From positions 20,059 through 84,058 of the forward strand of contig JAJBUK010000057.1 in the NCBI GenBank assembly GCA_020860385.1: a DNA stretch of 64,000 nucleotides, written 5' to 3'. Positions 22,190 to 31,947 of this stretch are shown here, in pieces; position 1 is the first letter of the stretch, and each line of letters begins with the position of its first letter. This stretch comes from Clostridiales bacterium. Lineage in GTDB: Bacteria; Bacillota; Clostridia; Oscillospirales; Oscillospiraceae. The notes under the pieces were generated by a model. That model saw only the letters and a program-made list of their open reading frames with translations. It ran no database searches and had not been told where the DNA came from. The position numbers and the translations under genes were made by a program.

Positions 22190-23086
22190 TCACACCCCGG
22201 CAGGCTCCTCTGCGGCGGCGGTCACGTCCGCCCAGTGCCGCTCCTCCAGCGGCTCATAGGCCGCCGTCTTGCGGATGATGGCCTTCAGCAGGCTGTCCAG
22301 CTGGGAGCCCTCCCGGTAGTCGGCGGGGGCGAAGTAGCGGATGCGGTCGTCCTTCATCATCTGGAACACCCTGGCCCGGTCGCCGGTGTCCGGGTCGTAG
22401 ACGCCGATGGCGTGGCCGCCGTAGGAGTTCACCAGCTTCATACAGGGGATGTCCGTGATGCTGTCCCCGATGTAAACCATGTTGCGGAAGGGCACCCGCA
22501 CATTCTCCGGGGGGAAGTAATCGTTCACAGCGGCGTCGTTCACGTCCAGCACCCCCTTTTTGATGCGGAAGAGGAACTGGGTCTTGCTGGTGTAGTTGAT
22601 GGCCTGGGCGGGCCACTCCGCCTCCCCCTGCTCATTAAAGTAGAAGGAGCTGGCGTAAATCTTCTCAAAAGCACCCTGCCGGGCGATGGAGGAGCCTTCT
22701 ATCATCTCCTTGAGCCCTGAGGAGATGATGTAATGCTCCACCAGGACGCCTTGGGCCTGGCCGTAGGCCCGCATCCGGTCAAACCAACCCTCCACGCCGG
22801 GGAAGAGCTGCACCTTCGCCCCGTACTCCATCAGGGATGCGCGGGTGAAGGGGAGCTGCTTCTCCCGCGCCTTTTGCACCATCTTGTACATATAGGACAG
22901 GTTACTGTCCATATCGTACTTCTGGGCGAAGACGTTTGTCTCCTCCCAGAACTGCTCTACATCGTAGCCCACCGACTGAATGTAGCCCTGGGCCTGCATA
23001 TCGTCCGGCGACAGGGTCTTGTCAAAATCGTAGCAGATGGCCAGCACGGGCCGGGATTCCTTATGGCGGCGCTCAAACGGCTTCAT
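22190..23086 (-). CDS. HAD-family hydrolase
   Basis: 'AICYDFDKTLSPDD' and 'MVYIGDSITDIPC' HAD motifs; start MKPFERR at 23086. Confidence 0.85.
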   Translation of the reverse strand: MKPFERRHKESRPVLAICYDFDKTLSPDDMQAQGYIQSVGYDVEQFWEETNVFAQKYDMDSNLSYMYKMVQKAREKQLPFTRASLMEYGAKVQLFPGVEGWFDRMRAYGQAQGVLVEHYIISSGLKEMIEGSSIARQGAFEKIYASSFYFNEQGEAEWPAQAINYTSKTQFLFRIKKGVLDVNDAAVNDYFPPENVRVPFRNMVYIGDSITDIPCMKLVNSYGGHAIGVYDPDTGDRARVFQMMKDDRIRYFAPADYREGSQLDSLLKAIIRKTAAYEPLEERHWADVTAAAEEPAGV

Positions 23087-23194
23087 TGCGGTACCTCCTG
23101 GAAAGCGTAGTCTTTCCTCCACTATACCCGCACCGATTGGGAAAGTCAACGGTTTTCCAGCGCACTTTGTTTTTGCAGGTTTTTCAATTTGCGG

Positions 23195-23243
23195 TTGACA
23201 AAGCCGAAGCGATGTGTTATTGTATTATTAACCTAATACAATA
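23195..23243 (+). promoter_or_regulatory. GntR promoter with overlapping operator
   Basis: TTGACA-N17-TATTGT; perfect 10-bp inverted repeat TATTGTATTA-TTAACC-TAATACAATA starts on the -10. Confidence 0.85.
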
Positions 23244-23256
23244 AGGAAGTGGGACA

Positions 23257-23622
23257 ATGGAGTGGAAGCTAACCTCAGACCGACCGATTTGGCTCCAGTT
23301 GAAGGAGGAGTTGACCCGGCGCATCGTCACCGGCGACTATCCTATGGGCAGCCGGGTCCCCACCGTGCGGGAGCTGGCGGCGGAGGCGGGGGTCAACCCC
23401 AACACCATGCAGCGGGCCCTGTCGGAGCTGGAGAAGGACGGCCTGGTGGAGAGCAACCGAACCGCCGGGCGGCTGGTGACCTCTGACGCCCAGCGGGTCG
23501 AGGAAGTCCGCAGCCAGCTGGCAGAACAGCTCATGGAGGCGTTCTGCCGGGGCATGGAAGGGCTGGGGTATACCCCGGCTCAGATACAGCAAAAATTGAA
23601 GGAGGAGAATCCCTATGAATGA
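23257..23622 (+). CDS. GntR-family regulator (YtrA-type)
   Basis: 'PIWLQLKEELTRRIVTGDYPMGSRVPTVRELAAEAGVNPNTMQRALSELEKDGLV'. Confidence 0.92.
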   Translation: MEWKLTSDRPIWLQLKEELTRRIVTGDYPMGSRVPTVRELAAEAGVNPNTMQRALSELEKDGLVESNRTAGRLVTSDAQRVEEVRSQLAEQLMEAFCRGMEGLGYTPAQIQQKLKEENPYE

Positions 23623-24316
23623 ACTGGTACACCTTTCCGGCGTCACCAAAACCTACGGCAGGCAGCCCGCCCTTCTGGACGTGGATCTGGACTTGCAGCC
23701 CGGCCGCATCGTGGGCCTGCTGGGCCCCAATGGGGCGGGCAAGACGACGCTAATCAAGCTCTTAAACGGTCTGCTCCAGCCCGACGCGGGGGTGGTGGAG
23801 ATCGACGGCACAGCGCCAGGGGTCTATACGAAATCCATCGTCAGCTATCTGCCCGACCGCCCCTATCTGGCGGAGTGGATGAAGGTGGGGCAGGTGCTGG
23901 ATCTGTTCCAGGACTTTTACGCCGACTTTGACCGGGCCAGGGCGGAGGCTATGTGCGGGAGCCTCCACATCGCGCCCACCATGCGCATCAAAACCATGAG
24001 CAAGGGGACGCTAGAGAAGATGCAGCTGGTGCTGGTGATGAGCCGCCGGGCCATGCTCTACCTGCTGGACGAGCCCATCGCCGGGGTAGACCCCGCCGCC
24101 CGGGACTATATCATGGATACGATTCTGTCCAACTACAACCCGGAGGGCACCGTCCTGATTTCCACCCACCTGATTGCTGACGTGGAGCGGGTGCTGGACG
24201 AGGCCGTGTTCCTCCAGGAGGGGCGCATTGTCCTCCACGACACGGTGGACAATATCCGCGAGCGGGAAGGCAAGAGCGTGGACGAGGTGTTCCGCGCCAT
24301 GTTCCGCATGGTCTGA
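23615..24316 (+). CDS. ABC transporter ATP-binding protein
   Basis: Walker A 'GLLGPNGAGKTTLIK', Walker B region 'YLLDEPIAGVD'. Confidence 0.93.
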   Translation: MNELVHLSGVTKTYGRQPALLDVDLDLQPGRIVGLLGPNGAGKTTLIKLLNGLLQPDAGVVEIDGTAPGVYTKSIVSYLPDRPYLAEWMKVGQVLDLFQDFYADFDRARAEAMCGSLHIAPTMRIKTMSKGTLEKMQLVLVMSRRAMLYLLDEPIAGVDPAARDYIMDTILSNYNPEGTVLISTHLIADVERVLDEAVFLQEGRIVLHDTVDNIREREGKSVDEVFRAMFRMV

Positions 24317-24331
24317 GAGAGGGGAACCGAT

Positions 24332-25174
24332 ATGTTTGGAAAACTATGTAAATTAGAGCTGCGCTACATGATGCGCAACTTCCTGCCCCTTTGGGGCGTC
24401 GCCCTGGCGCTGGCGCTGGTGAACGGCCTCCTGCTGCCCGCCACGGATTGGGAGGATAGCGGCCTTCTGCCCGGTCTGCTGCTGTTGGTGCTGGTGTGCG
24501 TGATGATTGCCATGGCTGTCCTCTGCGTGGTGCTGATCGTCCAGCGGTTCTACCACGGTCTGCTGAAAAACGAGGGCTACCTGATGTTCACCCTGCCGGT
24601 GAAAACCGGCTCCCTCATCCTGTCCAAGGGGCTGGCAGCCCTGGTGGCCATGGTGGGCAGCGCCCTTGTGGGGGCGCTGGCGTTCCTGCTCCTGATGGGT
24701 GAGGTGCTGCTCGGTTCGGGCATAACGGGCGTGTTCCATAACCTGTACTTGGCCAGCGGTATTTCGGCAGGGGCGTGGGCCGCCATCCTTGCCTCCGGCT
24801 TCCTCTACCTGCTGGCCAGCGTGGCCTTTGGGATTCAGACGATTTACCTGGCCCAGGCCATTGGCCACATGGCCAGCAGCCATCGGGTGGGTGTCAGTGT
24901 GTTGGCCTACATCGGGCTGTCCATGGTGCTGTCTATCCTCAGCGACCTGGCAAGCAGCGTGCTGACGGCTTTCATCCCAGACGACTTCCTGGTGGAAGCG
25001 ACGGTTGAGGTGGAGACACTGGCGGAGGCAGTGATTGAAGTGGAGACGCTGGCAGAGGCCGTGCCGCTGCTCACAGGGGGGATGCTGGTGGATGCCGCTC
25101 TCCAAATCGTGGGTACAGTTATTTTCTTCCTCCTCACCCGGTACATCCTGGACACCCGGCTGAACCTGGAGTGA
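24332..25174 (+). CDS. ABC transporter permease
   Basis: Multi-TM protein directly after the ATPase; GntR-ABC operon. Confidence 0.8.
   Translation: MFGKLCKLELRYMMRNFLPLWGVALALALVNGLLLPATDWEDSGLLPGLLLLVLVCVMIAMAVLCVVLIVQRFYHGLLKNEGYLMFTLPVKTGSLILSKGLAALVAMVGSALVGALAFLLLMGEVLLGSGITGVFHNLYLASGISAGAWAAILASGFLYLLASVAFGIQTIYLAQAIGHMASSHRVGVSVLAYIGLSMVLSILSDLASSVLTAFIPDDFLVEATVEVETLAEAVIEVETLAEAVPLLTGGMLVDAALQIVGTVIFFLLTRYILDTRLNLE
25004..25063 (+). repeat. 30-bp in-frame tandem duplication ((V/I)EVETLAEAV x2) in the ABC permease
   Basis: 25004-25033 and 25034-25063 encode VEVETLAEAV and IEVETLAEAV. Confidence 0.8.
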
Positions 25175-25342
25175 CGGGCCGCTGATTTCCCCGTTGGAAC
25201 GGCGCTTTCTGCTTGACAGAAGGGGTGCCCTGTGCTACTATAATAAAAGATGCATACTGAAAGAAGTATGCTCGGAGGGTACCTCATCCCCGGTAAAAAA
25301 TAACCCCGTATTTTTGACAAAGGCAGAAAGGATGTAATCACT

Positions 25343-26485
25343 ATGGTCAATCGTTTCGTACTCAACGGCATTTCCTATCACGGCAAGGGCGCTATCCAGG
25401 AGATCCCCGGCCTGGTCCAGGCCAAGGGCCTGAACAAGGCGTTCATCGCCTCCGACCCCGACCTGGTCAAATTCGGCGTCACCAAGAAGGTCACCGACCT
25501 GCTGGATGCTGCGGGCATGGCCTATGAGGTCTATTCCGACATCAAGCCCAACCCCACCATTGAGAACGTCCAGACCGGCGTGGAAGCCTACAAGGCCTCC
25601 GGCGCGGACTATATGATCACCATTGGCGGCGGCTCCTCCATGGACACCGGCAAGGCCATCGGCATCATCATCAATAACCCCGAGTTCGCGGACGTTCGCT
25701 CCCTGGAGGGCGTGGCTCCCACCAAGAACCGCACCGTCTACACCATCGCCGTCCCCACCACCGCCGGCACCGCCGCTGAGGCCACCATCAACTACGTTAT
25801 CACCGATGTGCAGAAGAAGCGCAAGTTCGTCTGCGTGGACGTGAACGACATTCCCGACATCGCCATTGTTGACCCCGACATGATGTCCACCATGCCCAAG
25901 GGCCTGACCGCCTCCACCGGCATGGATGCCCTGACCCACGCCATCGAGGGCTACACCACCAAGGCCGCCTGGGAGCTGGCCGACTGCCTGAACCTGGAGG
26001 CCATCAAGCTCATCTCCAAGAACCTCCGCGCCGCCGTCAAGAACGAGCAGGAGGGCCGTGAGGGCATGGCTCTGGGCCAGTTCGTCACCGGCATGGCCTT
26101 CTCCAACGTGGGCCTGGGCATTGCCCACTCCATGGCTCACACCCTGGGTGCTGTCTATGACACCCCCCACGGCGTCGCCTGCGCCATGATGCTCCCCATC
26201 GTCATGGAGTTCAACCAGGAGGCCACCGGCAGCAAGTTTAAGGACATCGCCGAGGCTATGGGCGTTGACACCACCGGCATGGATCAGGCCACCTATCGCC
26301 AGGCCGCCATTGACGCCGTCAAGCAGCTCTCTGCCGACGTGGGCATCCCCACCAAGCTGCCCGCCATGAAGGAGGAGGATCTGGACTTCCTGGCCCAGTC
26401 CGCCGCCGCCGACGCCTGCGCCCCCGGCAACCCCAAGGAGGCCAGCATCGAGGACTTCAAGACCATGTTCCGCAAGCTGATGTAA
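25343..26485 (+). CDS. Iron-containing alcohol dehydrogenase
   Basis: 'IGGGSSMDTGKAIG', 'GMDALTHAIEGYTT', 'GIAHSMAHTLGAVYDTPHGVACA'. Confidence 0.93.
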   Translation: MVNRFVLNGISYHGKGAIQEIPGLVQAKGLNKAFIASDPDLVKFGVTKKVTDLLDAAGMAYEVYSDIKPNPTIENVQTGVEAYKASGADYMITIGGGSSMDTGKAIGIIINNPEFADVRSLEGVAPTKNRTVYTIAVPTTAGTAAEATINYVITDVQKKRKFVCVDVNDIPDIAIVDPDMMSTMPKGLTASTGMDALTHAIEGYTTKAAWELADCLNLEAIKLISKNLRAAVKNEQEGREGMALGQFVTGMAFSNVGLGIAHSMAHTLGAVYDTPHGVACAMMLPIVMEFNQEATGSKFKDIAEAMGVDTTGMDQATYRQAAIDAVKQLSADVGIPTKLPAMKEEDLDFLAQSAAADACAPGNPKEASIEDFKTMFRKLM

Positions 26486-26497
26486 TCTCCGTTTCTC

Positions 26498-26536
26498 CAA
26501 GGGCCGACCTGCCTATGGCAGGCCGGCCTTTTTTGC
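26498..26536 (+). terminator. Intrinsic terminator
   Basis: GGCCGACCTGCC-TAT-GGCAGGCCGGCC-TTTTTT. Confidence 0.85.
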
Positions 26537-26549
26537 CCGCCGGAGGCGG

Positions 26550-27428
26550 TCAGCTGAGCAGCGCCTCCAAATCCTCCAGGCTCAGACCCGTTTGCAGGGC
26601 CATGCTGATGCCGTAGCCCAGCAGCTTGGACACGTCGGCCACCAGCGCGTCGATTTCCTTGGGAGTCACCAGCAGGGAGGCCAGGTCATCCTGCCCCTCC
26701 GGCTGGCCGCCCCACTGGGCGGCCAGCACCTCCGCCCGCACCACGGTAGGGACGCCTACCGCCACCACCGGCACCCCCAGGGTCTCCTCCGTCAGCGCGA
26801 AGCGGGCGCTCCCTATCCCGCTGCCCGGAGCGATGCCGGTGTTGCTGAACTGCACCGTGGAACCCAGCCGCCGGACGCTGCGGGCGCACAGGGCGTCCAC
26901 CGCGATGACCGCGTCCGGCTTCAGCGCACCGACCACGGCCTGCACCACCTGGCCGCTTTCCATGCCGGTGTTCCCCAGCACCCCCGCCGCCATGGCGGAG
27001 ACCGGGCGGAAGGCTCCAAAGACCTCTGGCACCTGGTCCACCAGGTGCCGGGTCACCAGCACCGTGTCCGCCGTGCGGGGGCCCACGGCGTCCGGCGTCA
27101 CCGCTCGGTTGCCCAGGCCCACCACCAGCACCTGCTCCGCCTCCGGCGGCAGGAGCCGGGCCACCTGCTCCGCCACGGCCTCCGCCGCCGCGGAAAACCG
27201 GGCGGTGCGCCGGTGCAGCAGCGCCTCCAGCGTCAGGGTCAGGTACAGCCCCTCCGGCTTGCCCACCTGTTCCGCCCCCTGGGGGGTCAGCACCTCCACT
27301 TCACTGAGGGAGAAGGGGCCGCAGGAGCGCTCCTCCGAGCGGATGCCGGGCAGGTCGCCGGGGTCGCCCCGTTGGGCCTGCCAAAGCTCCCTGGCCTCGT
27401 CTATCAGGTCTGAATCATGCGTTCGCAT
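26550..27428 (-). CDS. gpr: GPR endopeptidase (spore germination protease)
   Basis: 'VVGLGNRAVTPDAVGPRT', 'NTGMESGQVVQAVV', 'IAVDALCARSVRRLGSTVQFSNTGIAPGSGIG'. Confidence 0.95.
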   Translation of the reverse strand: MRTHDSDLIDEARELWQAQRGDPGDLPGIRSEERSCGPFSLSEVEVLTPQGAEQVGKPEGLYLTLTLEALLHRRTARFSAAAEAVAEQVARLLPPEAEQVLVVGLGNRAVTPDAVGPRTADTVLVTRHLVDQVPEVFGAFRPVSAMAAGVLGNTGMESGQVVQAVVGALKPDAVIAVDALCARSVRRLGSTVQFSNTGIAPGSGIGSARFALTEETLGVPVVAVGVPTVVRAEVLAAQWGGQPEGQDDLASLLVTPKEIDALVADVSKLLGYGISMALQTGLSLEDLEALLS

Positions 27429-27596
27429 CGTCAAAGTCACCTCAAACTAGCCTTGCCCGCAGCGGAGAAAATTATGAAATCTCCCAACAAAAAAACGAAA
27501 AAACCAGTTGCAAAGGGTATCGTTTCATGGTATAATATGTGACTGCGCAGGTGTAAATTTGGCGTGCCTGCGATGCTGGTACAGGAGGTGTTAGAT

Positions 27597-27860
27597 TTGC
27601 CGAATATCAAGTCCGCGAAGAAGCGTGTTCTGGTTGCGCAGACCAAGACTGCACAGAACAAGGCTGCAAAGTCTGAAATGAAGACTCTGATCAAGAACTT
27701 TGATGCCAAGGCTGACGAAGGCGACCGTGCCGAGGCCGCCACCGCCTACAAAGCCGCAATCAAGTGCGTTGACAAGGCTGCTGCGAAGGGTCTGATTCAT
27801 CGGAACAAGGCCGCTCACAAGAAGAGCCAGATGACCATTAAGTTGAACGCAATTGAGTGA
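27597..27860 (+). CDS. rpsT: 30S ribosomal protein S20, TTG start
   Basis: MPNIKSAKKRV S20 N-terminus begins at TTG 27597 after AGGAGG. Confidence 0.95.
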   Translation: MPNIKSAKKRVLVAQTKTAQNKAAKSEMKTLIKNFDAKADEGDRAEAATAYKAAIKCVDKAAAKGLIHRNKAAHKKSQMTIKLNAIE

Positions 27861-27885
27861 GCATGAGCCATTGATTGGTTAGCAT

Positions 27886-27922
27886 AAGCCGTCTGCCCGA
27901 TTTGCAGGCGGTTTTTGCTTTT
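27886..27922 (+). terminator. Intrinsic terminator of rpsT
   Basis: GCCGTCTGCCCGATTTGCAGGCGGTTTTTGCTTTTT. Confidence 0.75.
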
Positions 27923-27997
27923 TCTGCCGCCCGGTGCTAAACAGGGGGCGGGGCGCATACCATACCTGTGCAGGTTTCCCGGAAAAGAGGTGCTGAT

Positions 27998-28885
27998 ATG
28001 GAGAAAAAGGTGAACAGCTGGCTGGAGCGGATGTCCGCACGCTTTTATCCGGTGCGGTTCCTCTACTGCGTGGCTAACGTATTTCTCGACCGGCGCATCT
28101 CCCGCTCCGGCGCGGAATTTGCCTACTACGCCCTGGTGACGGTATTCCCCCTCTTGATCATGGTGATTGGCATCATCGGTGTGCTGCCCATCAGCGACAC
28201 CCAGGTGCTGGACGTTATGGAGGCCGTCCTGCCGGAACAGATCTATGAGCTGTTGGAGGAGTATGTGGCCTACGTCCTGAACAACCTGAGCATGGCCCTG
28301 CTGATTACGGGGCTGATTTCCATGCTGACCGCTGCCTCCGCTGCCTTCCGGAGCCTGATTTCCATCTCCGGCGAGATATATTGCCGGAAGGTGTTCCGCG
28401 GCGTGAAGTATTTCCTGTTCTCGGTGCTGTACTCCATCCTGCTCATCGTGTTTATTTACTTCACGATGGTCATTGTCTTTACCGGCAGCTGGTTCATTCA
28501 AATGGTCAACGATATCTTTTCCATCTCCATCCCCACCAAGCTGTGGAACTGGTCCCGGGCAGGCATCATGTTCGGCCTGGCCATGCTGCTGCTGATGCTC
28601 ATTTACCGCATCACCTCTCCCGGCGGGAAGGACCGCCCGCCAGTGGCCAGCGGCGCGCTGTTCGCATCGCTGGCGCTGACGCTGTTCACTTGGCTGTTCT
28701 CCTTCTTCATTACCCTGTCCAACCGCTATTCCATGATTTACGGCTCCCTGGCCTCCATCGTGCTGCTGATGATGTGGCTGTACTTCTGCGGCACCATCGT
28801 GATTTTGGGGGTCGTGGTGAACTATGTGCGCTGGCAGCACAAGCGGGGCCTTGAGGTGCGCTATATTTTGGAGCATATTCTTTAA
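27998..28885 (+). CDS. YihY/BrkB-family inner-membrane protein
   Basis: 'FAYYALVTVFPLLIMVIGI', 'NRYSMIYGSLASIVLLMMWLYF' characteristic of YihY/BrkB. Confidence 0.9.
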   Translation: MEKKVNSWLERMSARFYPVRFLYCVANVFLDRRISRSGAEFAYYALVTVFPLLIMVIGIIGVLPISDTQVLDVMEAVLPEQIYELLEEYVAYVLNNLSMALLITGLISMLTAASAAFRSLISISGEIYCRKVFRGVKYFLFSVLYSILLIVFIYFTMVIVFTGSWFIQMVNDIFSISIPTKLWNWSRAGIMFGLAMLLLMLIYRITSPGGKDRPPVASGALFASLALTLFTWLFSFFITLSNRYSMIYGSLASIVLLMMWLYFCGTIVILGVVVNYVRWQHKRGLEVRYILEHIL

Positions 28886-28992
28886 TACGAACCAACTCGG
28901 GCAGGAGACCGCGCTTCGGTGGAGCGGTTCCCTGCCCGAATTATTTTTACACAATCGGACGAAATTTTACAGCATTAAGAGTTGTTTCCCGC

Positions 28993-29021
28993 TTGTCCCC
29001 ATGGAAGGAATATGCTACAAT
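28993..29021 (+). promoter_or_regulatory. Candidate sigma-A promoter upstream of galKT
   Basis: TTGTCC-N17 (ending TGC)-TACAAT. Confidence 0.55.
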
Positions 29022-29113
29022 AGGGCTACAGCGAACAGCCCCCAGGCAAGCGGCAGGTGGGGGAAATCAGGAATGACAACCGCTTGCGCAATCATGATAC
29101 AGGAGGAACAGCT

Positions 29114-30424
29114 ATGTTGACAATCCAAGAGCTGCGGGAGCAGTTGGCAGGCGGGGCATATGACGAGCGCCTGTCCTATCTCTATTGTCGGCCATCCGGG
29201 GAGGTGGCCGACTTGCGGCAGCGCATCCTGCATGTCACGGAGGGCTTCCAGTCCGCCTTTTCCAGAGGGGATGAGACAGAGGTGGCCGTCTACTCCGCTC
29301 CGGGCCGGACGGAGTTGGGAGGCAACCACACCGACCATCAGCGGGGCAAGGTGCTGACAGGCAGCGTGGACCTGGACGCCCTGGTCTGCTGCGCCCAGAA
29401 CGGCACCTCCCTGGTCAACATCCAGTCGGAAGGCTACGGCCTGCTCACGGTGGACACCGACCATTTGGAAAAGGTGTCGTCGGAGGAGAACACCACCCAG
29501 GCCCTGATACGGGGCATTTTGGCCCGGGTCAGCCAGCTGGGGTATTCCGTCAGCGGCTTTGACGCCTATGTGATTTCAAGCGTGCCTGGGGGCAGCGGCC
29601 TGTCCTCCTCCGCCTGCTTTGAGGTGCTGGTGGGCGTGGCGGTGAACGCGCTGTTTTGCGGCGGCGCCCTCTCCATGGCCCAGGTGGCTCAAATCGGGCA
29701 GTATGCGGAGAACGTCTACTTCGGCAAGCCCTCCGGCCTGCTGGACCAGATGGGCTGCGCCATCGGCGGCGTTGTCACCATTGACTTTGGGGACGCCGAT
29801 AAGCCGGTCTATCATGCGGTGGACTTTGACTTCGCCAAGGAGGGCTACGCCCTCTGCATTGTGGACACCGGCGCGGACCATGCGGACATGACCGCCGACT
29901 ATGCGGCGATGCCCGCCGAGATGCGGGCTGTGGCGGCCTGCTTCGGCAAGGAAGTCCTGTCCCAGGTGGAGGAAGAAGAATTTTACCAGTCCATCCCCGC
30001 CCTGCGGGCGCAGTGCGGCGACCGGGCGGTGCTGCGGGCCATTCACTACTTCTCTGACTGCCATCGGGTAGAGCAGCAGGTGGCCGCCCTGGAGGCGGGG
30101 CAATTTGACCGGTTCCTGGCGCTGGTGTCGGAGTCCGGCCGCTCCTCCTTTATGTACTTACAGAATGTCTCCACCTTCCGGGACAGCGCCTCCCAGCCTG
30201 TGGCGGTGGCCCTGGCCATGGCGGAGCATCTGCTGGCAGGGAAGGGGGCCTTCCGTGTCCATGGCGGCGGCTTTGCCGGCACCATTCAGGCTTTCGTTCC
30301 GGTGGAGCAGGTGCCGGACTTCCAGGCGGGCATGGACGCCCTGCTGGGAGATGGGGCCTGCCGGGTGACGGCCATCCGCCCGGTGGGCGGCTGCACCTTA
30401 ATCGGCGACGCGGAATTGCGATAA
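29114..30424 (+). CDS. galK: Galactokinase
   Basis: 'APGRTELGGNHTDHQRGKVL', 'SSVPGGSGLSSSACFEV', 'RVHGGGFAGTIQAF'. Confidence 0.95.
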   Translation: MLTIQELREQLAGGAYDERLSYLYCRPSGEVADLRQRILHVTEGFQSAFSRGDETEVAVYSAPGRTELGGNHTDHQRGKVLTGSVDLDALVCCAQNGTSLVNIQSEGYGLLTVDTDHLEKVSSEENTTQALIRGILARVSQLGYSVSGFDAYVISSVPGGSGLSSSACFEVLVGVAVNALFCGGALSMAQVAQIGQYAENVYFGKPSGLLDQMGCAIGGVVTIDFGDADKPVYHAVDFDFAKEGYALCIVDTGADHADMTADYAAMPAEMRAVAACFGKEVLSQVEEEEFYQSIPALRAQCGDRAVLRAIHYFSDCHRVEQQVAALEAGQFDRFLALVSESGRSSFMYLQNVSTFRDSASQPVAVALAMAEHLLAGKGAFRVHGGGFAGTIQAFVPVEQVPDFQAGMDALLGDGACRVTAIRPVGGCTLIGDAELR

Positions 30425-30445
30425 GATAATCAGGAGGGTATCACA

Positions 30446-31939
30446 ATGCTGGAACTTGAAATTTCTCAGTTGGTAGAATACGCGGTGCAAAAGAACTGGC
30501 TGGAGGAGGTAGACCGGCTCTGGGCGGCGAACCAGCTCCTGGCCGCCCTGCACCTGGACGGCTTTGACGGCCTGGTGGAGGTGGACAGCCTTCCCCCCAT
30601 CCAGAGCATCCTGGATAAGCTCTGTGACTACGCCTATGAAACCGGCGTCATCGAGGGCAACTCCACCACCTATCGGGATTTGTTTGACACGAAGCTGATG
30701 GGCCTGCTGACCCCCAAGCCCTCCGAGGTCATTGACGAGTTTCTGAACTTCTATGACGAGAGCCCGGAGGCCGCCACGGATTGGTATTACGCCTTCTCCG
30801 GGGACACCAACTATATCCGCCGGGACCGCATCGCCAAGGATCAGAAGTGGACGGTGGAGACGGAGTACGGCACCATTGACATCACCATCAACCTGTCCAA
30901 ACCGGAAAAAGACCCCAAGGCCATCGCGGCGGCGGGCAAGGCCAAAAGCACTACCTACCCCAAGTGCCAGCTCTGCGCGGAGAACGAGGGCTACCAGGGT
31001 CGGCTGAACCACCCCGCCCGGCAGAATCACCGCATCATCCCCCTGGAGCTGGGGGGAAAGGACTACTTCCTCCAGTACAGCCCCTATGTCTATTATAATG
31101 AGCATTGCATCGTCCTGTGCAAGGACCATGTGCCGATGCACATTGACGCGGACTGCTTTACCAACCTGCTGGACTTCGTCACCCTGTTCCCCCACTACTT
31201 TGTGGGCTCCAACGCCGACCTGCCCATCGTGGGCGGCAGTGTGCTGAGCCATGACCACTATCAGGGCGGACACTATGAGTTTGCCATGGCCAAGGCCCCC
31301 TGTGAGGAGCTGTTCACCGTCTCCGGCTATGAGGAGGTCACCTGCGGCCTGGTGAAGTGGCCCATGAGCGTGATTCGCCTCAAGGCGGCAGACCCGAAGC
31401 AGCTGGTGGCCCTGGCCGACCACATCCTGACGGCCTGGCGGGGCTATGACGACCCGGAGGCCGACATCCTCCATGAGACGGAGGGAACACCCCACTCCAC
31501 CATCACCCCCATCGCCCGCCGGAGAGGGGCGGACTTTGAACTGGACCTGGTGCTGCGGAACAACCGCACCACGGAGGAGTATCCCCTGGGTATCTTCCAT
31601 CCTCATGATGAGAAGCACCACATTAAAAAGGAGAACATCGGCCTCATCGAGGTGATGGGTCTGGCGGTGCTGCCCGCCCGTCTGAAGGACGAGCTGGAGG
31701 TGCTGGAGGATGCCATCTCCGAGGGCAGAGATTTGATGGCGGACGAAAAAACCGCCAAGCACGCGGTCTGGGCCAACGAGGTGCAGGCCCGCCACCCGGA
31801 AATGACCGACGGCAACCGGATGCGTATCCTGCGGGAAGAGGTCGGCCAGGTCTTTGTAGGCGTACTGGAGGACGCGGGCGTGTTCAAGCGGACGGATGCG
31901 GGGAAGGCCGCCTTCCACCGCTTCCTGGAAACCCTGTGA
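30446..31939 (+). CDS. galT: UDP-glucose--hexose-1-phosphate uridylyltransferase (Firmicute GalT2 type)
   Basis: Adjacent to galK; 'NHRIIPLELGGKDYFLQYSPYVYYNEHCIVL', 'PIVGGSVLSHDHYQGG'. Confidence 0.95.
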   Translation: MLELEISQLVEYAVQKNWLEEVDRLWAANQLLAALHLDGFDGLVEVDSLPPIQSILDKLCDYAYETGVIEGNSTTYRDLFDTKLMGLLTPKPSEVIDEFLNFYDESPEAATDWYYAFSGDTNYIRRDRIAKDQKWTVETEYGTIDITINLSKPEKDPKAIAAAGKAKSTTYPKCQLCAENEGYQGRLNHPARQNHRIIPLELGGKDYFLQYSPYVYYNEHCIVLCKDHVPMHIDADCFTNLLDFVTLFPHYFVGSNADLPIVGGSVLSHDHYQGGHYEFAMAKAPCEELFTVSGYEEVTCGLVKWPMSVIRLKAADPKQLVALADHILTAWRGYDDPEADILHETEGTPHSTITPIARRRGADFELDLVLRNNRTTEEYPLGIFHPHDEKHHIKKENIGLIEVMGLAVLPARLKDELEVLEDAISEGRDLMADEKTAKHAVWANEVQARHPEMTDGNRMRILREEVGQVFVGVLEDAGVFKRTDAGKAAFHRFLETL

Positions 31940-31947
31940 GGCGGCCC

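Noticed and set aside
25213-25245. TTGACA-N20-TATAAT upstream of the alcohol dehydrogenase as a long-spacer regulated promoter
   Set aside because: An ordinary 17-bp-spaced alternative (TACTAT) overlaps it; no dyad in the spacer.
25238-26500. 420-aa minus-strand ORF
   Set aside because: Antisense to the iron alcohol dehydrogenase, whose motifs are unambiguous.
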